64,000 nt of DNA, taken from Caulobacter sp. NIBR1757 (lineage in GTDB: Bacteria > Pseudomonadota > Alphaproteobacteria > Caulobacterales > Caulobacteraceae). Shown piece by piece: positions 18,233 through 28,542 of this stretch. The first letter of the stretch is position 1. Every line of letters begins with the position of its first letter. Position numbers and translations under genes: made by a program. The notes below the pieces were generated by a model. That model had not been told where the DNA came from. It saw only the letters and a list, made by a program, of their open reading frames with translations, and did not search any database. The DNA is taken from positions 1,759,501 to 1,823,500 of the forward strand of contig NZ_CP115463.1 in NCBI RefSeq assembly GCF_027912495.1. Direction: 5' to 3'.

Positions 18233-19102
18233 ATGAGCTGGCTGTCGCAACCGAAGATCTACGATCACCAGGTCCATGAGACCGACCTCGCTTCCGACGA
18301 GAAGCTGGCGATGATCCTCGACCGCTATCCAGCTGAGCTGCTCGACATCAATGCCTACAGCTATGACGCCGAAGGCCAGGTCAGCCTGGCGACCGGCGAG
18401 CGGGGCAGGGCGGATGGGGCGACCCTGCTGGAGGCTATCAAGGGCGGCCGGGTGTGGGTCAACCTGCGTGACGCGCACGAGGCCTACCCGGAGCTGTGGG
18501 CGCATATCCAGCCGAAGTTCGACGAGATCGCCGACGATCTGGGCGTCAAGCCGATCAAGGTCACCGGCCAGCTGATCATGTCATCGCCGCAGACCAAGGT
18601 GCCCTACCATTTCGACGCCGCCGGGGTGGTGCTGTTCCACTTTCGCGGGGTCAAGAAGCTGTGGGTCTATCCGACCGACGAGGCGCACCAGCCGCAGGAG
18701 TCGGTCGAGAAGGTGATCATGCGGGTGCAGGCCGAGGAGCTGCCCTATCGGATGGCCTTCGACGACGATGCCCAGGTGGTCGAGCTGCAGCCGGGCCAGG
18801 CCCTGACCTGGCCTCTGTATGCGCCGCACCGGGTCGAGAACCAGGGGGTGTTCAACGTCTCGCTGTCGCTCGACTTCCAGACCTGGGAGACCCGCCTGAT
18901 GCGCGGCGCCCACTACGCCAACGGTGTGCTGCGTCGCTACGGTATCAAGCCGGCGGACATGGACCGCACGCCGGCGGCGGCCCGGGCGGCCCTGTGGGCG
19001 GCGTCGCTGGCCATGAAGAAGGCCAACCTCGCGCCCAACCTGATCAAGGACTACGAGCGTAGCTTCGAACTGTCGGCCCAGGCGAAGAAGAAGGCGGCCT
19101 GA
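18233..19102 (+). CDS. JmjC/cupin_8-like 2-oxoglutarate/Fe(II) oxygenase
   Basis: Likely Fe(II)- and 2-oxoglutarate-dependent hydroxylase of the cupin_8/JmjC class. The 289-residue protein has the iron-binding HxD pair His126-Asp128 (PYHFDAAGVVLFH) and a distal His199 (YAPHRVEN) at the expected spacing. There is no signal peptide. Its start lies 27 bp after the FemAB-like gene, which suggests an operon and a shared pathway, perhaps modification of an envelope or carbohydrate substrate. The substrate is not evident. Confidence 0.82.
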   Translation: MSWLSQPKIYDHQVHETDLASDEKLAMILDRYPAELLDINAYSYDAEGQVSLATGERGRADGATLLEAIKGGRVWVNLRDAHEAYPELWAHIQPKFDEIADDLGVKPIKVTGQLIMSSPQTKVPYHFDAAGVVLFHFRGVKKLWVYPTDEAHQPQESVEKVIMRVQAEELPYRMAFDDDAQVVELQPGQALTWPLYAPHRVENQGVFNVSLSLDFQTWETRLMRGAHYANGVLRRYGIKPADMDRTPAAARAALWAASLAMKKANLAPNLIKDYERSFELSAQAKKKAA

Positions 19103-19108
19103 GAATTG

Positions 19109-19131
19109 TGTTTCAGGTTAGACATGAAACA
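19109..19131. promoter_or_regulatory. Inverted repeat upstream of the GIN-domain gene
   Basis: TGTTTCA-N9-TGAAACA is a perfect 7-bp inverted repeat, 80 bp upstream of the secreted GIN-domain gene and 7 bp after the oxygenase stop. It could be an operator or a weak terminator; nothing else decides between them. Confidence 0.4.
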
Positions 19132-19210
19132 TTGGTCATGACCTCGAATTAAGCTGTCTTGCCGCCGGCGCGGTCCTAGCGTCCCCTCACCATTCTGAAG
19201 GGACACAGAT

Positions 19211-20077
19211 ATGCGCCTCATCGCCACCCTCGGGCTCGCCGCCCTCGCCATCGCCGCCACCGCCGGCGCCGCGTCCGCCAAGGACCGCGAACCCCGCGTT
19301 GTCATCAAGAACGCGGTCGCCCGCGTCACGGTCGTGCCGCAGGACCGCGCCGACGTGCAGGTGGTGGTCAAGACCCACGACCCGCGCCTGGTCCTGACCG
19401 TCGAGAAGCGGGGCGACCGGACGATCATCGACGGCGACCTGAAGTGGAACAAGATCCGCAACTGCCGGGGCACGGCTGAAACCGCTTCGGCCGACGTGCG
19501 CGACGTCGGCACGGTGCAATACAAGGACATGCCCGAGGTCATCATCTACACCCCGCGCGACGTCGATCTCGGCTCCTCCGGCGCGGTCTGGGGCTACATC
19601 GGCCGGGCCAATTCGGTGAACTTCGGCAACGCCGGTTGCGGCGACTGGACCATCGCCAACGTGACGGGCGAACTGGACATCAGCCAGGCGGGTTCGGGCG
19701 ACGTGTTGGCCGGCGACGCCGGCGGTCTCGATCTCAGCGTCGCCGGTTCGGGCGACATCAAGCTGAAGGCGGTCACCGGCAAGGCCGACATCTCTATCGC
19801 CGGCTCGGGCAATGTCATCATGGGCTCCCTGAACGGCGACCTGGACGTTTCCATCGCGGGATCGGGCGACATCCGTATCTTCGCCGGTCGGGCGTCCAAC
19901 CTCGACGTCTCGGTGGCGGGTTCAGGCGACGTCCGCTTTGCGGGCGAGGCGACCAAGGTCGACGCCACCTTCATGGGTCAGGGCGACCTGTGGGTGACCA
20001 AGGCCGGGTCCGTGGACAAAACCGTCATGGGCCAGGGCGCGGTGCACGTCGGGCCGTTCGAGATGAAGCGGGACTGA
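19211..20077 (+). CDS. Secreted GIN-domain (DUF2807) protein
   Basis: Exported protein of the head GIN domain family, function unknown. The 288-residue product has a Sec signal peptide (residues 1-23, ending ASAKD) and, from about residue 155, repeated turns carrying AGSGD or a close variant every 18-20 residues (QAGSGD, VAGSGD, IAGSGN, IAGSGD, VAGSGD, MGQGD, MGQGA). This pattern predicts a right-handed parallel beta-helix in the periplasm or at the surface. It ends at a strong terminator. An inverted repeat lies upstream. Confidence 0.85.
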   Translation: MRLIATLGLAALAIAATAGAASAKDREPRVVIKNAVARVTVVPQDRADVQVVVKTHDPRLVLTVEKRGDRTIIDGDLKWNKIRNCRGTAETASADVRDVGTVQYKDMPEVIIYTPRDVDLGSSGAVWGYIGRANSVNFGNAGCGDWTIANVTGELDISQAGSGDVLAGDAGGLDLSVAGSGDIKLKAVTGKADISIAGSGNVIMGSLNGDLDVSIAGSGDIRIFAGRASNLDVSVAGSGDVRFAGEATKVDATFMGQGDLWVTKAGSVDKTVMGQGAVHVGPFEMKRD

Positions 20078-20103
20078 TCGCTCTTACCAGCGACACGGAA
20101 GGG

Positions 20104-20132
20104 AAGGGGCCGGCGCTTTGCCGGCCCTTTTT
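20104..20132 (+). terminator. Rho-independent terminator of the GIN-domain gene
   Basis: GGGCCGGC-gcttt-GCCGGCCC followed by TTTTT: an 8-bp perfect stem plus T run, 30 bp after the stop codon. Confidence 0.93.
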
Positions 20133-20498
20133 CGTGTGGGGTGAGCCTTTGCACTGGTGTCCCGTCGGAATCTCTCTATAGAGCGCGCTCCGGTGCGTTC
20201 CCGCCCGTCGATCCCGTTCAACGAAGAGGCCACAAGCCTTGACGGCCCGGGATTCGAAGGGTAATAGCGCGCCTCCTGTTGGACCGGCAGTGCCCTTGGG
20301 CAGACGCGGTGCGCAGAAACACCAGGCATCCATTCGGGATATCTGGCTGGAAAGGCTCTCGCCGGGCAACCTGCGTGAGCCTCTCGTTTTTTGCGGACTT
20401 GTGCGTATCCGGACGTCTCTAGGGGCGTTTGGGCTGGTCTTTGAAATGGTTCGAGATCACGCGGACGGGCCGCCGTCTGTTGGGAATGAAAGAGCGAT
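20133..20498 (+). other. Leader region of the S10 ribosomal operon
   Basis: This 366-bp gene-free stretch precedes rpsJ. It holds a candidate promoter at 20239-20267 and several short inverted repeats. No open frame in it has supportive codon use. A long untranslated leader is common for the S10 operon, where L4 often regulates, but I cannot identify a specific L4 target fold here. Confidence 0.5.
20239..20267 (+). promoter_or_regulatory. Candidate sigma-70-type promoter for the S10 operon
   Basis: TTGACG (20239-20244), a 17-bp spacer, then TAATAG (20262-20267). The -35 matches the TTGAC consensus of caulobacter housekeeping promoters; the -10 is weak. The rpsJ start codon is 231 bp downstream. 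Confidence 0.4.
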
Positions 20499-20807
<309 letters not shown>

Positions 20808-20818
20808 GGATCGAACCG

Positions 20819-21574
20819 ATGCGTACCGGATTGATCGCCAAAAAAATGGGTATGACCCGCTTCTTCGATGAAGCCGGCATGCACGTGCCCGTCACCGTCC
20901 TGTCCCTCGAGGGCTGCACGGTCACCGGCCAGCGTACCCAGGAACGTGACGGCTACGTCGCCCTCCAGCTCGGTGCTGGCGCGAAGAAGCCGAAGAACAC
21001 CTCCAACGCCATGCGTGGCCACTTCGCCAAGGCTCAGGTCGAGCCGAAGCGGGTCATCGCCGAATTCCGCGTCGACGAAGACGCTCTGATCGATGTGGGC
21101 GCGGAGTTTACCGCCGACCACTTCGTCGCCGGCCAGAAGGTCGACATCCAGGGCATCACCGTCGGTAAGGGTTTCGCCGGCGCCATGAAGCGCTGGAACT
21201 TCGGCGGCATGCGCGCCACCCACGGTGTCTCGGTCTCGCACCGGGCCCACGGTTCGACCGGTCAACGGCAGGACCCGGGCAAGACCTTCGCGGGCAAGAA
21301 GATGGCTGGCCACCTCGGTCAGGAAACCGTCACCACCCTGAACATCACCGTCTGGAAAGTGGACGCCGAGCGCGGCCTGATCCTGGTGAAGGGCGCCGTT
21401 CCCGGTTCGGAAGGCTCCTTTGTTAAAATCCGCGACGCGGTGAAGTCCGCCCGCCCTGAAGAAGCCCCGGTCCCCGGCGCCTTCCGCAAGGCCGGTGAAG
21501 CCGCCGCCGCTCCCGCTGAAACCCCCGCTGAAGAAGCTCCTGCTGCTGAAGCGTCGGCCGAGGGTGCTGAATAA
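20819..21574 (+). CDS. rplC: 50S ribosomal protein L3
   Basis: Early-assembly large-subunit protein near the peptidyl transferase centre. The 251-residue product has the conserved loop [18 protein letters not shown] with the glutamine (TGQRQDPG) that PrmB methylates in other bacteria. It carries an Ala/Glu-rich tail of about 35 residues beyond the usual core (from about residue 215), low in complexity and probably disordered. Its stop overlaps the rplD start (TAATG). Confidence 0.99.
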   Translation: MRTGLIAKKMGMTRFFDEAGMHVPVTVLSLEGCTVTGQRTQERDGYVALQLGAGAKKPKNTSNAMRGHFAKAQVEPKRVIAEFRVDEDALIDVGAEFTADHFVAGQKVDIQGITVGKGFAGAMKRWNFGGMRATHGVSVSHRAHGSTGQRQDPGKTFAGKKMAGHLGQETVTTLNITVWKVDAERGLILVKGAVPGSEGSFVKIRDAVKSARPEEAPVPGAFRKAGEAAAAPAETPAEEAPAAEASAEGAE

Positions 21575-22215
21575 TGAAAATCGACGTCATCAACCTGGAC
21601 GGCAGCAAGGCCGGCTCCGTTGACCTCGACGACGCCATCTTCGGCATCGGCGAGATCCGCGGCGACATCCTGCAGCGCGTCGTCACCTGGCAGCTGGCCA
21701 AGCGCCGCGCCGGGACCCACAAGATCCAGGTCCGGAACGAAGTCTCCCGGACCTCGAAGAAGATGTACAAGCAAAAGGGCACCGGCGGCGCTCGTCACGG
21801 TTCGCGCCGTGCCGCGCAGTTCGTCGGTGGCGCCAAGGCCCACGGTCCTGTCGTTCGCAGCCATGCGTTCGACATGAACAAGAAGGTCCGCGCCCTGGCC
21901 CTGCGTCACGCGCTTTCGTCGAAAGCCAAGGACGGGTCGCTGGTCATCCTCGACAACGTCACCCTGACCGAAGCCAAGACGGCCGCCCTGCGCGCCACCC
22001 TCGGCGGCCTGGGTCTGGTCAACGCCCTGGTCATCGCTGGTCCGGAAGTGGACGCCAACTTCAAGCTGGCCGCCCGCAACATTCCGAACATCGACGTCCT
22101 GCCGAACGCCGGCCTGAACGTCTATGACGTCCTGCGCCGCCAGAAGCTGGTTCTGACCAAGGCGGCGATCGAGGGCATCTCGGCTCGCTTCTCCGATCAG
22201 AAGGAAGCTGCGTAA
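21574..22215 (+). CDS. rplD: 50S ribosomal protein L4
   Basis: Large-subunit protein lining the exit tunnel, and in gammaproteobacteria the autoregulator of the S10 operon. The 213 residues include the extended tunnel loop [20 protein letters not shown]. Start and stop overlap its neighbours, so translation is coupled to rplC and rplW. Confidence 0.98.
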   Translation: MKIDVINLDGSKAGSVDLDDAIFGIGEIRGDILQRVVTWQLAKRRAGTHKIQVRNEVSRTSKKMYKQKGTGGARHGSRRAAQFVGGAKAHGPVVRSHAFDMNKKVRALALRHALSSKAKDGSLVILDNVTLTEAKTAALRATLGGLGLVNALVIAGPEVDANFKLAARNIPNIDVLPNAGLNVYDVLRRQKLVLTKAAIEGISARFSDQKEAA

Positions 22216-22511
22216 TGGCCGCTACCGCTCGTCACTACGACACCATCCTGGCTCCGGTGATCACCGAGAAGGCCACGATCCTGTCGGAACAGAACAAGGT
22301 GGTCTTCCGCGTTGCCGATACGGCGACCAAGGACGAGATCGCCGCCGCCGTTGAAGCCCTGTTCAAGGTCACGGTCACCAAGGTCAACACCCTGAACGTC
22401 AAGGGCAAGACCAAGCGTTTCCGTGGTCGGATCGGTCGTCGCAACGACGTCAAAAAAGCCATCGTGACCCTGGCCGAAGGCCAGTCGATCGACATCACCA
22501 CGGGGCTCTAA
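22215..22511 (+). CDS. rplW: 50S ribosomal protein L23
   Basis: Sits at the tunnel exit and docks SRP and trigger factor. The 98-residue product has the conserved [14 protein letters not shown] start and the RNA-binding loop [19 protein letters not shown]. Its start codon overlaps the rplD stop. Confidence 0.98.
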   Translation: MAATARHYDTILAPVITEKATILSEQNKVVFRVADTATKDEIAAAVEALFKVTVTKVNTLNVKGKTKRFRGRIGRRNDVKKAIVTLAEGQSIDITTGL

Positions 22512-22514
22512 GAA

Positions 22515-23354
22515 ATGGCTCTGAAGCATTTCAAACCGACTTCCCCGTCGCGTCGCCAGCTGGTGCTGGTCGACCGCTCGGAACTCCACAAGGGTCGCCC
22601 GGAAAAGAGCCTCGTCGAGGGTCTGACCAAAAAGGGCGGTCGTGGTGGCGGTGGCCGCATCGCCGTCCGCTTCCGCGGCGGCGGCGCCAAGCGCCTCTAC
22701 CGCATCGTGGACTTCAAGCGCCGCAAGTGGGACATCGCCGCGACCGTCGAGCGCATGGAATACGACCCCAACCGGTCGGCCTTCATCGCCCTGATCAAGT
22801 ACGCCGATGGCGAGCTGAGCTACATCCTGGCTCCGCAGCGCCTCAAGGTCGGTGACGAAGTCATCGCCTCGGCCAAGGTCGACGTGAAGCCCGGCAACGC
22901 CGCTCCCCTGAGCGGCCTGCCGATCGGCACGATCATCCACAATGTCGAGCTGAAGCCTGAAAAAGGCGGCCAGGTCGCCCGTTCGGCTGGCGCCTACGCC
23001 CAGCTGGTCGGCCGCGACGCCGGCTATGCCCAGATCCGCCTGCAATCGGGCGAGCTGCGCATGGTTCAGGACAGCTGCATGGCCACGGTCGGTTCGGTCT
23101 CCAACCCGGACCACATGAACCAGAACCTCGGCAAGGCTGGTCGCGTTCGTCACATGGGCTTCCGCCCGCACGTTCGCGGCGTCGCCATGAACCCGGTCGA
23201 CCACCCCCACGGCGGCGGCGAAGGCCGCACCAGCGGCGGTCGCCACCCGGTGACCCCGGCTGGTAAGCCGACCAAGGGCGCCAAGACCCGCGTGAACAAG
23301 GCCACGGATAAGTTCATCATCCGTAGCCGTCACAAAGCCAAGAAGGCCCGCTAG
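22515..23354 (+). CDS. rplB: 50S ribosomal protein L2
   Basis: Needed for subunit joining and peptidyl transfer. It is 279 residues, full length. The universally conserved C-terminal segment [20 protein letters not shown] is present, with the histidine implicated in activity. It begins 3 bp after rplW. Confidence 0.99.
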   Translation: MALKHFKPTSPSRRQLVLVDRSELHKGRPEKSLVEGLTKKGGRGGGGRIAVRFRGGGAKRLYRIVDFKRRKWDIAATVERMEYDPNRSAFIALIKYADGELSYILAPQRLKVGDEVIASAKVDVKPGNAAPLSGLPIGTIIHNVELKPEKGGQVARSAGAYAQLVGRDAGYAQIRLQSGELRMVQDSCMATVGSVSNPDHMNQNLGKAGRVRHMGFRPHVRGVAMNPVDHPHGGGEGRTSGGRHPVTPAGKPTKGAKTRVNKATDKFIIRSRHKAKKAR

Positions 23355-23356
23355 AG

Positions 23357-23635
23357 ATGACCCGTTCCGTTTGGAAAGGTCCGTTCGTCGACGGCTACCT
23401 GCTGAAAAAGGCCGATACGGCCCAAGCCAGCGGCCGCAAGGACGTGATCAAGATCTGGTCGCGTCGCTCGACCATCATGCCGCAGTTCGTCGGTCTGACG
23501 TTCGGCGTGCACAACGGCCAGAAGCATGTCCCCGTCATCGTGTCGGAAGACATGGTCGGCATGAAGTTCGGTGAATTTGCGCCCACGCGTAACTTCCCGG
23601 GCCACGCGGCCGACAAGAAGGCCAAGAGGAAGTAG
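23357..23635 (+). CDS. rpsS: 30S ribosomal protein S19
   Basis: Head protein that contacts S13 and the tRNA region. It is 92 residues, beginning [19 protein letters not shown], with the conserved [19 protein letters not shown] and [11 protein letters not shown]. It is 2 bp after rplB and 2 bp before rplV. Confidence 0.99.
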   Translation: MTRSVWKGPFVDGYLLKKADTAQASGRKDVIKIWSRRSTIMPQFVGLTFGVHNGQKHVPVIVSEDMVGMKFGEFAPTRNFPGHAADKKAKRK

Positions 23636-23637
23636 CG

Positions 23638-24018
23638 ATGAGCAAGCCCAAGACTCAACGCCGCCTCCCGGCGTCCGAAGCGATGGTCAAGCTGCGCACC
23701 CTGCGCACCTCGGCCCGCAAGCTGAACCTGGTCGCCCAGTCGATCCGCGGCCTCCGGGTGCAGCGGGCGCTGAACGAGCTCGAGTTCAGCCACAAGCGCA
23801 TCGCCAAGGACGTCCGCAAGGCGCTCTACTCGGCCATCTCCAACGCCGAGAACAACCACAACCTCGACATCGACAGCCTGGTCGTCGCCGAAGCGTTTGT
23901 TGGCAAGAACCTGATCATGAAGCGTTTCTCGCCGCGCGCTCGCGGCCGGGCTTCGCGGATCGAGAAACCGTTTTCCGAGATCACCATCGTGGTCCGCGAG
24001 CTGGGTGAGGCCGCCTGA
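23638..24018 (+). CDS. rplV: 50S ribosomal protein L22
   Basis: Its long beta hairpin lines the exit tunnel. The 126-residue product has the hairpin tip sequence [14 protein letters not shown] and a conserved C-terminal strand ITIVVRELG. The stop codon overlaps the rpsC start (TGATG). Confidence 0.98.
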   Translation: MSKPKTQRRLPASEAMVKLRTLRTSARKLNLVAQSIRGLRVQRALNELEFSHKRIAKDVRKALYSAISNAENNHNLDIDSLVVAEAFVGKNLIMKRFSPRARGRASRIEKPFSEITIVVRELGEAA

Positions 24019-24776
24019 TGGGTCAGAAAGTCAATCCGGTCGGGCTTCGCCTCGGCATCAACCGTACCTGGGACAGCCGTTGGTTCGCCGACGGCGCCGA
24101 GTACGGTCGTCTTCTGCACGAAGACATCAAGGTCCGTCGTGAGCTGAAGAAGCGTCTGTACCAGGCTGGTATCTCGCGCATCATCATCGAGCGTCCGCAC
24201 AAGAAGTGCCGGGTCACGATCTATGCCGCCCGCCCGGGCGTCATCATCGGCAAGAAGGGCGCCGACATCGACAAGCTCCGCAAGGACCTGTCGGCCCTGA
24301 CCAACGCCGAAGTGCACCTGAACATCGTCGAGATCCGCAAGCCGGAAACCGACGCCCAGCTGGTGGCCGAGAACATCGCCCAGCAGCTCGAGCGCCGGGT
24401 CGCCTTCCGCCGCGCCATGAAGCGCACCATGCAGTCGACCATGCGTCTGGGCGCCAAGGGCGTTCGGATCAACGTGGCCGGCCGTCTCGGTGGCGCTGAA
24501 ATCGCCCGGATGGAATGGTACCGCGAGGGTCGCGTTCCGCTGCACACCCTGCGTGCGGACATCGACTACGGCTTCGCTGAAGCCAAGACCACCTACGGCA
24601 TCATCGGCGTGAAGACCTGGATCTTCAAAGGCGAAGTGCTGGATCACGATCCCATGGCCCTGGACAAGCGTCTGGCCTCGGAATCGGGCCCCGCCGGCGA
24701 AGGCGGCGGACGTGACCGTGATGACCGTGGCCCCCGTGGCCCGCGTCGCGACCGCGGCCGTGGATCTGAGGCGTAA
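24018..24776 (+). CDS. rpsC: 30S ribosomal protein S3
   Basis: mRNA-entry protein with helicase role. The 252 residues contain a type II KH domain ([17 protein letters not shown], about residues 70-90) and the conserved C-domain ([16 protein letters not shown]). The last 25 residues form an Arg/Asp/Gly-rich extension ([18 protein letters not shown]), typical of alphaproteobacterial S3. Confidence 0.99.
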   Translation: MGQKVNPVGLRLGINRTWDSRWFADGAEYGRLLHEDIKVRRELKKRLYQAGISRIIIERPHKKCRVTIYAARPGVIIGKKGADIDKLRKDLSALTNAEVHLNIVEIRKPETDAQLVAENIAQQLERRVAFRRAMKRTMQSTMRLGAKGVRINVAGRLGGAEIARMEWYREGRVPLHTLRADIDYGFAEAKTTYGIIGVKTWIFKGEVLDHDPMALDKRLASESGPAGEGGGRDRDDRGPRGPRRDRGRGSEA

Positions 24777-24781
24777 ACGAC

Positions 24782-25213
24782 ATGCTGTCTCCGAAGAAAA
24801 CCAAGTACCGGAAGGCCTTCAAGGGCCGGATTCACGGCACCGCCAAGGGCGGCACCCTGCTGAACTTCGGTTCGTACGGCCTCAAGGCCGTCGAACCGGA
24901 GCGCATCACGGCTCGCCAGATCGAAGCGGCCCGCCGCGCGATCACCCGCCACATGAAGCGCCAGGGCCGCGTCTGGATCCGGATCTTCCCGGACCTGCCG
25001 GTCACCGACAAGCCGGCCGAAGTCCGGATGGGTAAGGGCAAGGGCGCCGTGGATTACTGGGCCGCTCGCGTTCACCCCGGCCGGATCATGTTCGAAATCG
25101 ACGGCGTCGCCGACGATATCGCCCGTGACGCCCTGAAGCTCGGCGCCGCCAAGCTGCCGATCAAGACCCGCATCGTCACGCGCATCGACGCTGGCGTCGG
25201 CGCGGAGCACTAG
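24782..25213 (+). CDS. rplP: 50S ribosomal protein L16
   Basis: Organises the A site of the large subunit. It is 143 residues beginning [16 protein letters not shown], with the conserved [19 protein letters not shown] and [20 protein letters not shown] (the RMGKGKG loop). It is spaced 5 bp from rpsC. Confidence 0.99.
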   Translation: MLSPKKTKYRKAFKGRIHGTAKGGTLLNFGSYGLKAVEPERITARQIEAARRAITRHMKRQGRVWIRIFPDLPVTDKPAEVRMGKGKGAVDYWAARVHPGRIMFEIDGVADDIARDALKLGAAKLPIKTRIVTRIDAGVGAEH

Positions 25214-25215
25214 AG

Positions 25216-25407
25216 ATGAAGATCGATCAAATCCGGGCGATGACGCCCGATCAACTGGCCGAAAGCCTGCTGAACCTGAAGAAAGAGCAGTTCAACCTGC
25301 GCTTCCAGGCGGCGACCGGCCAGGTTGAAAAGACCCACCGCGTCAACGAGATCCGCAAGGATATCGCCCGCATCAAGACCGTGCTCCGCACCAAGCAAGC
25401 GGCGTAG
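25216..25407 (+). CDS. rpmC: 50S ribosomal protein L29
   Basis: Small two-helix protein at the tunnel exit. The 63 residues include [20 protein letters not shown] and an [16 protein letters not shown] helix. It begins 2 bp after rplP. Confidence 0.98.
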   Translation: MKIDQIRAMTPDQLAESLLNLKKEQFNLRFQAATGQVEKTHRVNEIRKDIARIKTVLRTKQAA

Positions 25408-25418
25408 GGAGAGACAAG

Positions 25419-25658
25419 ATGCCGAAACGTATTCTCGAAGGCCTCGTCGTCTCCGACAAGGGCGACAAGACGGTTGTTGTGAAGGTCGAACGGACCATCC
25501 TGCACCCGCTGCTGAAGAAGACCGTCCGCCGGTCTAAGCGTTATCACGCGCATGACGAAGCCAATGCCTACAAGGCTGGTGAAATCGCTCGCATCGTCGA
25601 GTGCGCGCCGAAGTCCAAGCTGAAGACCTGGGAAGTGCTTCCCAAGGCTTCGGCGTAA
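25419..25658 (+). CDS. rpsQ: 30S ribosomal protein S17
   Basis: OB-fold primary binder of 16S rRNA. It is 79 residues with the conserved [20 protein letters not shown] and [23 protein letters not shown] ribosome site precedes it. Confidence 0.98.
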   Translation: MPKRILEGLVVSDKGDKTVVVKVERTILHPLLKKTVRRSKRYHAHDEANAYKAGEIARIVECAPKSKLKTWEVLPKASA

Positions 25659-25675
25659 TCTGGAAGGTTTGAACC

Positions 25676-26044
25676 ATGATCCAGATGCAAACTAACCTGG
25701 ACGTCGCCGACAATTCTGGCGCCCGCCGGGTCATGTGCATCAAGGTGCTTGGCGGGGCCAAGCGCCGCTACGCACACGTCGGTGACAAGATCGTTGTCTC
25801 CGTGAAGGAAGCCATCCCGCGCGGCCGCGTGAAGAAGGGTGATGTGCTGCAAGCCATCGTCGTTCGCACGTCCTCGGCCATTAAGCGCAAGGACGGTTCG
25901 GTGATCCGCTTCGACAAGAACGCGGCCGTCATCGTGAACAAGCAAGCCGAGCCGATCGGCACCCGGATCTTCGGACCGGTTCCGCGCGAACTCCGCGCCA
26001 AGAACCACATGAAGATCATCAGCCTGGCTCCGGAGGTCCTGTAA
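25676..26044 (+). CDS. rplN: 50S ribosomal protein L14
   Basis: Subunit-interface protein. It is 122 residues, standard length, beginning [20 protein letters not shown] with the typical [14 protein letters not shown] and [13 protein letters not shown]. Its stop overlaps the rplX start (TAATG). Confidence 0.99.
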   Translation: MIQMQTNLDVADNSGARRVMCIKVLGGAKRRYAHVGDKIVVSVKEAIPRGRVKKGDVLQAIVVRTSSAIKRKDGSVIRFDKNAAVIVNKQAEPIGTRIFGPVPRELRAKNHMKIISLAPEVL

Positions 26045-26358
26045 TGGCCGCGAAGATCAAGAAGGGCGACCGCGTTGTCGTCCTGGCTGGCAAGGACAAG
26101 GGCAAGACCGGCAACGTCGTCCGCGTCCTTCCCAAGGAAAGCCGCCTCGTCGTTGGCGGGATCAACATGGTCCAACGCCACACCAAGCCGACCCAGGGCG
26201 ACCCCCAGGGCGGTATCAAGAACAAGGAAGCGCCGCTGCACGTTTCCAACGTCGCCATCGTCGACAGCAACGGCAAGCCGACCCGCGTCGGTTTCCGCGT
26301 CGACGGCGACAAGAAAGTGCGCGTCGCCAAGAGCACCGGCGAGGTGATCAATGGTTGA
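26044..26358 (+). CDS. rplX: 50S ribosomal protein L24
   Basis: Assembly initiator with an N-terminal KOW motif ([20 protein letters not shown]). The 104-residue product includes [19 protein letters not shown]. Its last codons overlap the rplE start by 8 bp. Confidence 0.98.
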   Translation: MAAKIKKGDRVVVLAGKDKGKTGNVVRVLPKESRLVVGGINMVQRHTKPTQGDPQGGIKNKEAPLHVSNVAIVDSNGKPTRVGFRVDGDKKVRVAKSTGEVING

Positions 26359-26908
26359 TCAAGCTTACACGCCCCGACTGAAGTCCGAATATCGCGAGCG
26401 CATCCGCGCCGCGATGAAGGAGCAGTTCGGCTACACCAACGAGATGCAGATCCCCAAGCTCGACAAGATCGTCGTGAACATGGGCATCGGCGAAGCGGTT
26501 GCCGACTCCAAGAAGGCCACCGCGGCCATGAAGGACCTGGCGGCGATCACGGGCCAAAAGCCCCTGCCGACCAAGGCCCGCCTCTCGGTCGCCCAGTTCA
26601 AGGTGCGCGAAGGCATGACCGTGGGCGCCAAGGTGACCCTGCGCGCCGACCGCATGTATGAGTTCCTGGACCGTCTGATCACCATCGCGCTGCCGCGGGT
26701 GAAGGACTTCCGGGGCCTCAACGGCAAGAGCTTCGATGGTCGCGGCAACTACGCCATGGGTCTGAAGGAACACATCGTGTTCCCGGAGATCAACTACGAC
26801 GAAATCGATCAGATGTGGGGCATGGACATCATTGTCTGCACCACGGCCCGGACCGATCAGGAAGCCAAGGCTCTCCTGAAAGAGTTCAAATTCCCGTTCA
26901 CTTCGTAA
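26351..26908 (+). CDS. rplE: 50S ribosomal protein L5
   Basis: Binds 5S rRNA in the central protuberance. The 185 residues carry [33 protein letters not shown] and RDFRGLN-type signature [20 protein letters not shown]. It overlaps rplX by 8 bp, so translation is coupled. Confidence 0.99.
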   Translation: MVDQAYTPRLKSEYRERIRAAMKEQFGYTNEMQIPKLDKIVVNMGIGEAVADSKKATAAMKDLAAITGQKPLPTKARLSVAQFKVREGMTVGAKVTLRADRMYEFLDRLITIALPRVKDFRGLNGKSFDGRGNYAMGLKEHIVFPEINYDEIDQMWGMDIIVCTTARTDQEAKALLKEFKFPFTS

Positions 26909-26926
26909 GCGGGAAGGAAAGAACCC

Positions 26927-27232
26927 ATGGCAAAGAAAAGCGCCGTCAACCGCAACGAAGCCGTCAAGGCCCTCGTGAAGCAGCTCGCCGCCAAGCGCGC
27001 CGATCTGAAGAAGCAGGCCAACGATGAGAGCCTGCCGCTCGAGGAACGCTTTGAGGCTCGCCTCAAGCTGGCCAAGCTGCCGCGCAGCTCTTCCGCGACT
27101 CGCATTCGTAACCGTTGTGAAGTCACCGGGCGCCCGCGCGCCTACTATCGCAAGCTCAAGATGAGCCGGATCGCGCTGCGGGAGCTTGGCTCCGCTGGCC
27201 AGATCCCCGGCCTCGTCAAGTCGAGCTGGTGA
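26927..27232 (+). CDS. rpsN: 30S ribosomal protein S14 (zinc-free form)
   Basis: Head protein. The 101-residue product has a single cysteine in [17 protein letters not shown] instead of CxxC pairs, so it is the longer C-minus, zinc-independent type. It ends in the conserved [11 protein letters not shown]. It lies 18 bp after rplE with AAGGAAAG upstream. Confidence 0.99.
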   Translation: MAKKSAVNRNEAVKALVKQLAAKRADLKKQANDESLPLEERFEARLKLAKLPRSSSATRIRNRCEVTGRPRAYYRKLKMSRIALRELGSAGQIPGLVKSSW

Positions 27233-27242
27233 GGACCATCAG

Positions 27243-27641
27243 ATGTCGATGAACGATCCCCTGAGCGATCTGATCGCCCGCATCAAGAACGCCGCCATGC
27301 GCAAGCGCTCGAAGGTGTCGACCCCCGCGTCGAAGCTTCGCGCCCGTGTCCTGGATGTCCTGGCCGATGAAGGCTACATCCGCGGCTATTCGCTGGTCGA
27401 GAAACCCGGTGCTTTCCCGGAGTTCGAGATCGAGCTGAAGTACTTCGACGGCCAGCCGGTCATCGCGGAAATCGCCCGCGTGTCCAAGCCCGGCCGCCGC
27501 GTGTACAGCTCGATCAAGGACCTGAAGCCGATCAAGAACGGCCTCGGTATCTCGATCCTGTCCACTCCCAAGGGCGTCATGTCCGACAACGCGGCGCGCG
27601 ACGCCAACGTTGGCGGCGAAGTCCTCTGCAGGGTCTACTAA
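27243..27641 (+). CDS. rpsH: 30S ribosomal protein S8
   Basis: Central 16S rRNA binder and, in E. coli, the spc operon regulator. ATG 27243 gives 132 residues starting [17 protein letters not shown]; an upstream in-frame start would overlap rpsN and is not supported. The C-terminal signature [19 protein letters not shown] is intact. Confidence 0.98.
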   Translation: MSMNDPLSDLIARIKNAAMRKRSKVSTPASKLRARVLDVLADEGYIRGYSLVEKPGAFPEFEIELKYFDGQPVIAEIARVSKPGRRVYSSIKDLKPIKNGLGISILSTPKGVMSDNAARDANVGGEVLCRVY

Positions 27642-27642
27642 G

Positions 27643-28176
27643 ATGTCCCGGATTGGTAAGAAACCCATCGCGATCCCGTCCAGCGTGACCCTCACGCTCG
27701 ACGGCCAGACGGTGTCGGTCAAAGGCCCGAAGGGACAGCTGTCCTGGACGGTGATCGACGACGTCGTGATCACCCATGAGAACGGCGAACTCACCCTGGC
27801 CCCGCGTGACGACAGTCAACGCGCCCGGTCGATGTGGGGCCTGTCGCGCACCCTGGTCGGCAACATGGTCCAAGGCGTCACCGATGGCTTCGAGCGCAAG
27901 CTCGAGCTGGTCGGCGTCGGTTACCGCGCCGCCCTGAAGGGTGACGCGCTGTCGCTGCAGCTCGGCTTCAGCCACGACGTCGATGTCGCTCCGCCCGCCG
28001 GCGTGACCTTCGCCGTTCCGAAGCAGACCGAAATCACGATCAGCGGGATCGACAAGCAGGCGGTTGGTGAAATCGCTTCGAAGATCCGCCGCCTGCGTCC
28101 CCCCGAGCCCTATAAGGGCAAGGGCGTGCGGTACGCGGGCGAAAAGGTCCGCCGCAAGGAAGGCAAGAAGAAGTAA
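27643..28176 (+). CDS. rplF: 50S ribosomal protein L6
   Basis: Sits near the factor-binding site. ATG 27643, 1 bp after the rpsH stop, gives 177 residues: [13 protein letters not shown], two repeated beta domains, and the C-terminal [20 protein letters not shown]. The reading upstream of this start is only rpsH antiframe. Confidence 0.98.
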   Translation: MSRIGKKPIAIPSSVTLTLDGQTVSVKGPKGQLSWTVIDDVVITHENGELTLAPRDDSQRARSMWGLSRTLVGNMVQGVTDGFERKLELVGVGYRAALKGDALSLQLGFSHDVDVAPPAGVTFAVPKQTEITISGIDKQAVGEIASKIRRLRPPEPYKGKGVRYAGEKVRRKEGKKK

Positions 28177-28179
28177 GCC

Positions 28180-28533
28180 ATGCCGCTCTCTCCCTCTGAA
28201 ATCACCAAGCGCCGCGCGATCCGCATCCGCAGCCGCCTCAAGAAGGTCGGCAACGGTCGCCCGCGTCTCACGGTGTTCCGCTCCTCGAAGAACATCTACG
28301 CCCAGGTCATCGACGACCTCCGCGGCGTCACCCTGGCCGCCGCCTCCACCCTCGAGGGTGAAGGCAAGTCGGGTGGCGACAAGGATGCCGCCGCCAAGGT
28401 GGGCAAGCTGGTCGCCGAGCGCGCCATCGAAAAGGGCGTCACGGACGTCGTCTTCGATCGTGGCGGTCACATCTTTCACGGCCGGATCAAGGCGCTGGCT
28501 GACGCCGCGCGTGAAGCCGGCCTGAACTTCTAA
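28180..28533 (+). CDS. rplR: 50S ribosomal protein L18
   Basis: 5S rRNA-binding protein. It is 117 residues with the conserved [28 protein letters not shown] and the final [20 protein letters not shown]. It begins 3 bp after rplF. Confidence 0.98.
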   Translation: MPLSPSEITKRRAIRIRSRLKKVGNGRPRLTVFRSSKNIYAQVIDDLRGVTLAAASTLEGEGKSGGDKDAAAKVGKLVAERAIEKGVTDVVFDRGGHIFHGRIKALADAAREAGLNF

Positions 28534-28542
28534 GGATCGATC

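Noticed and set aside
19600..20077. Tandem DNA repeat or CRISPR-like array in the GIN-domain gene
   Set aside because: The periodicity is at the protein level (AGSGD turns); the DNA copies differ and stay in frame.
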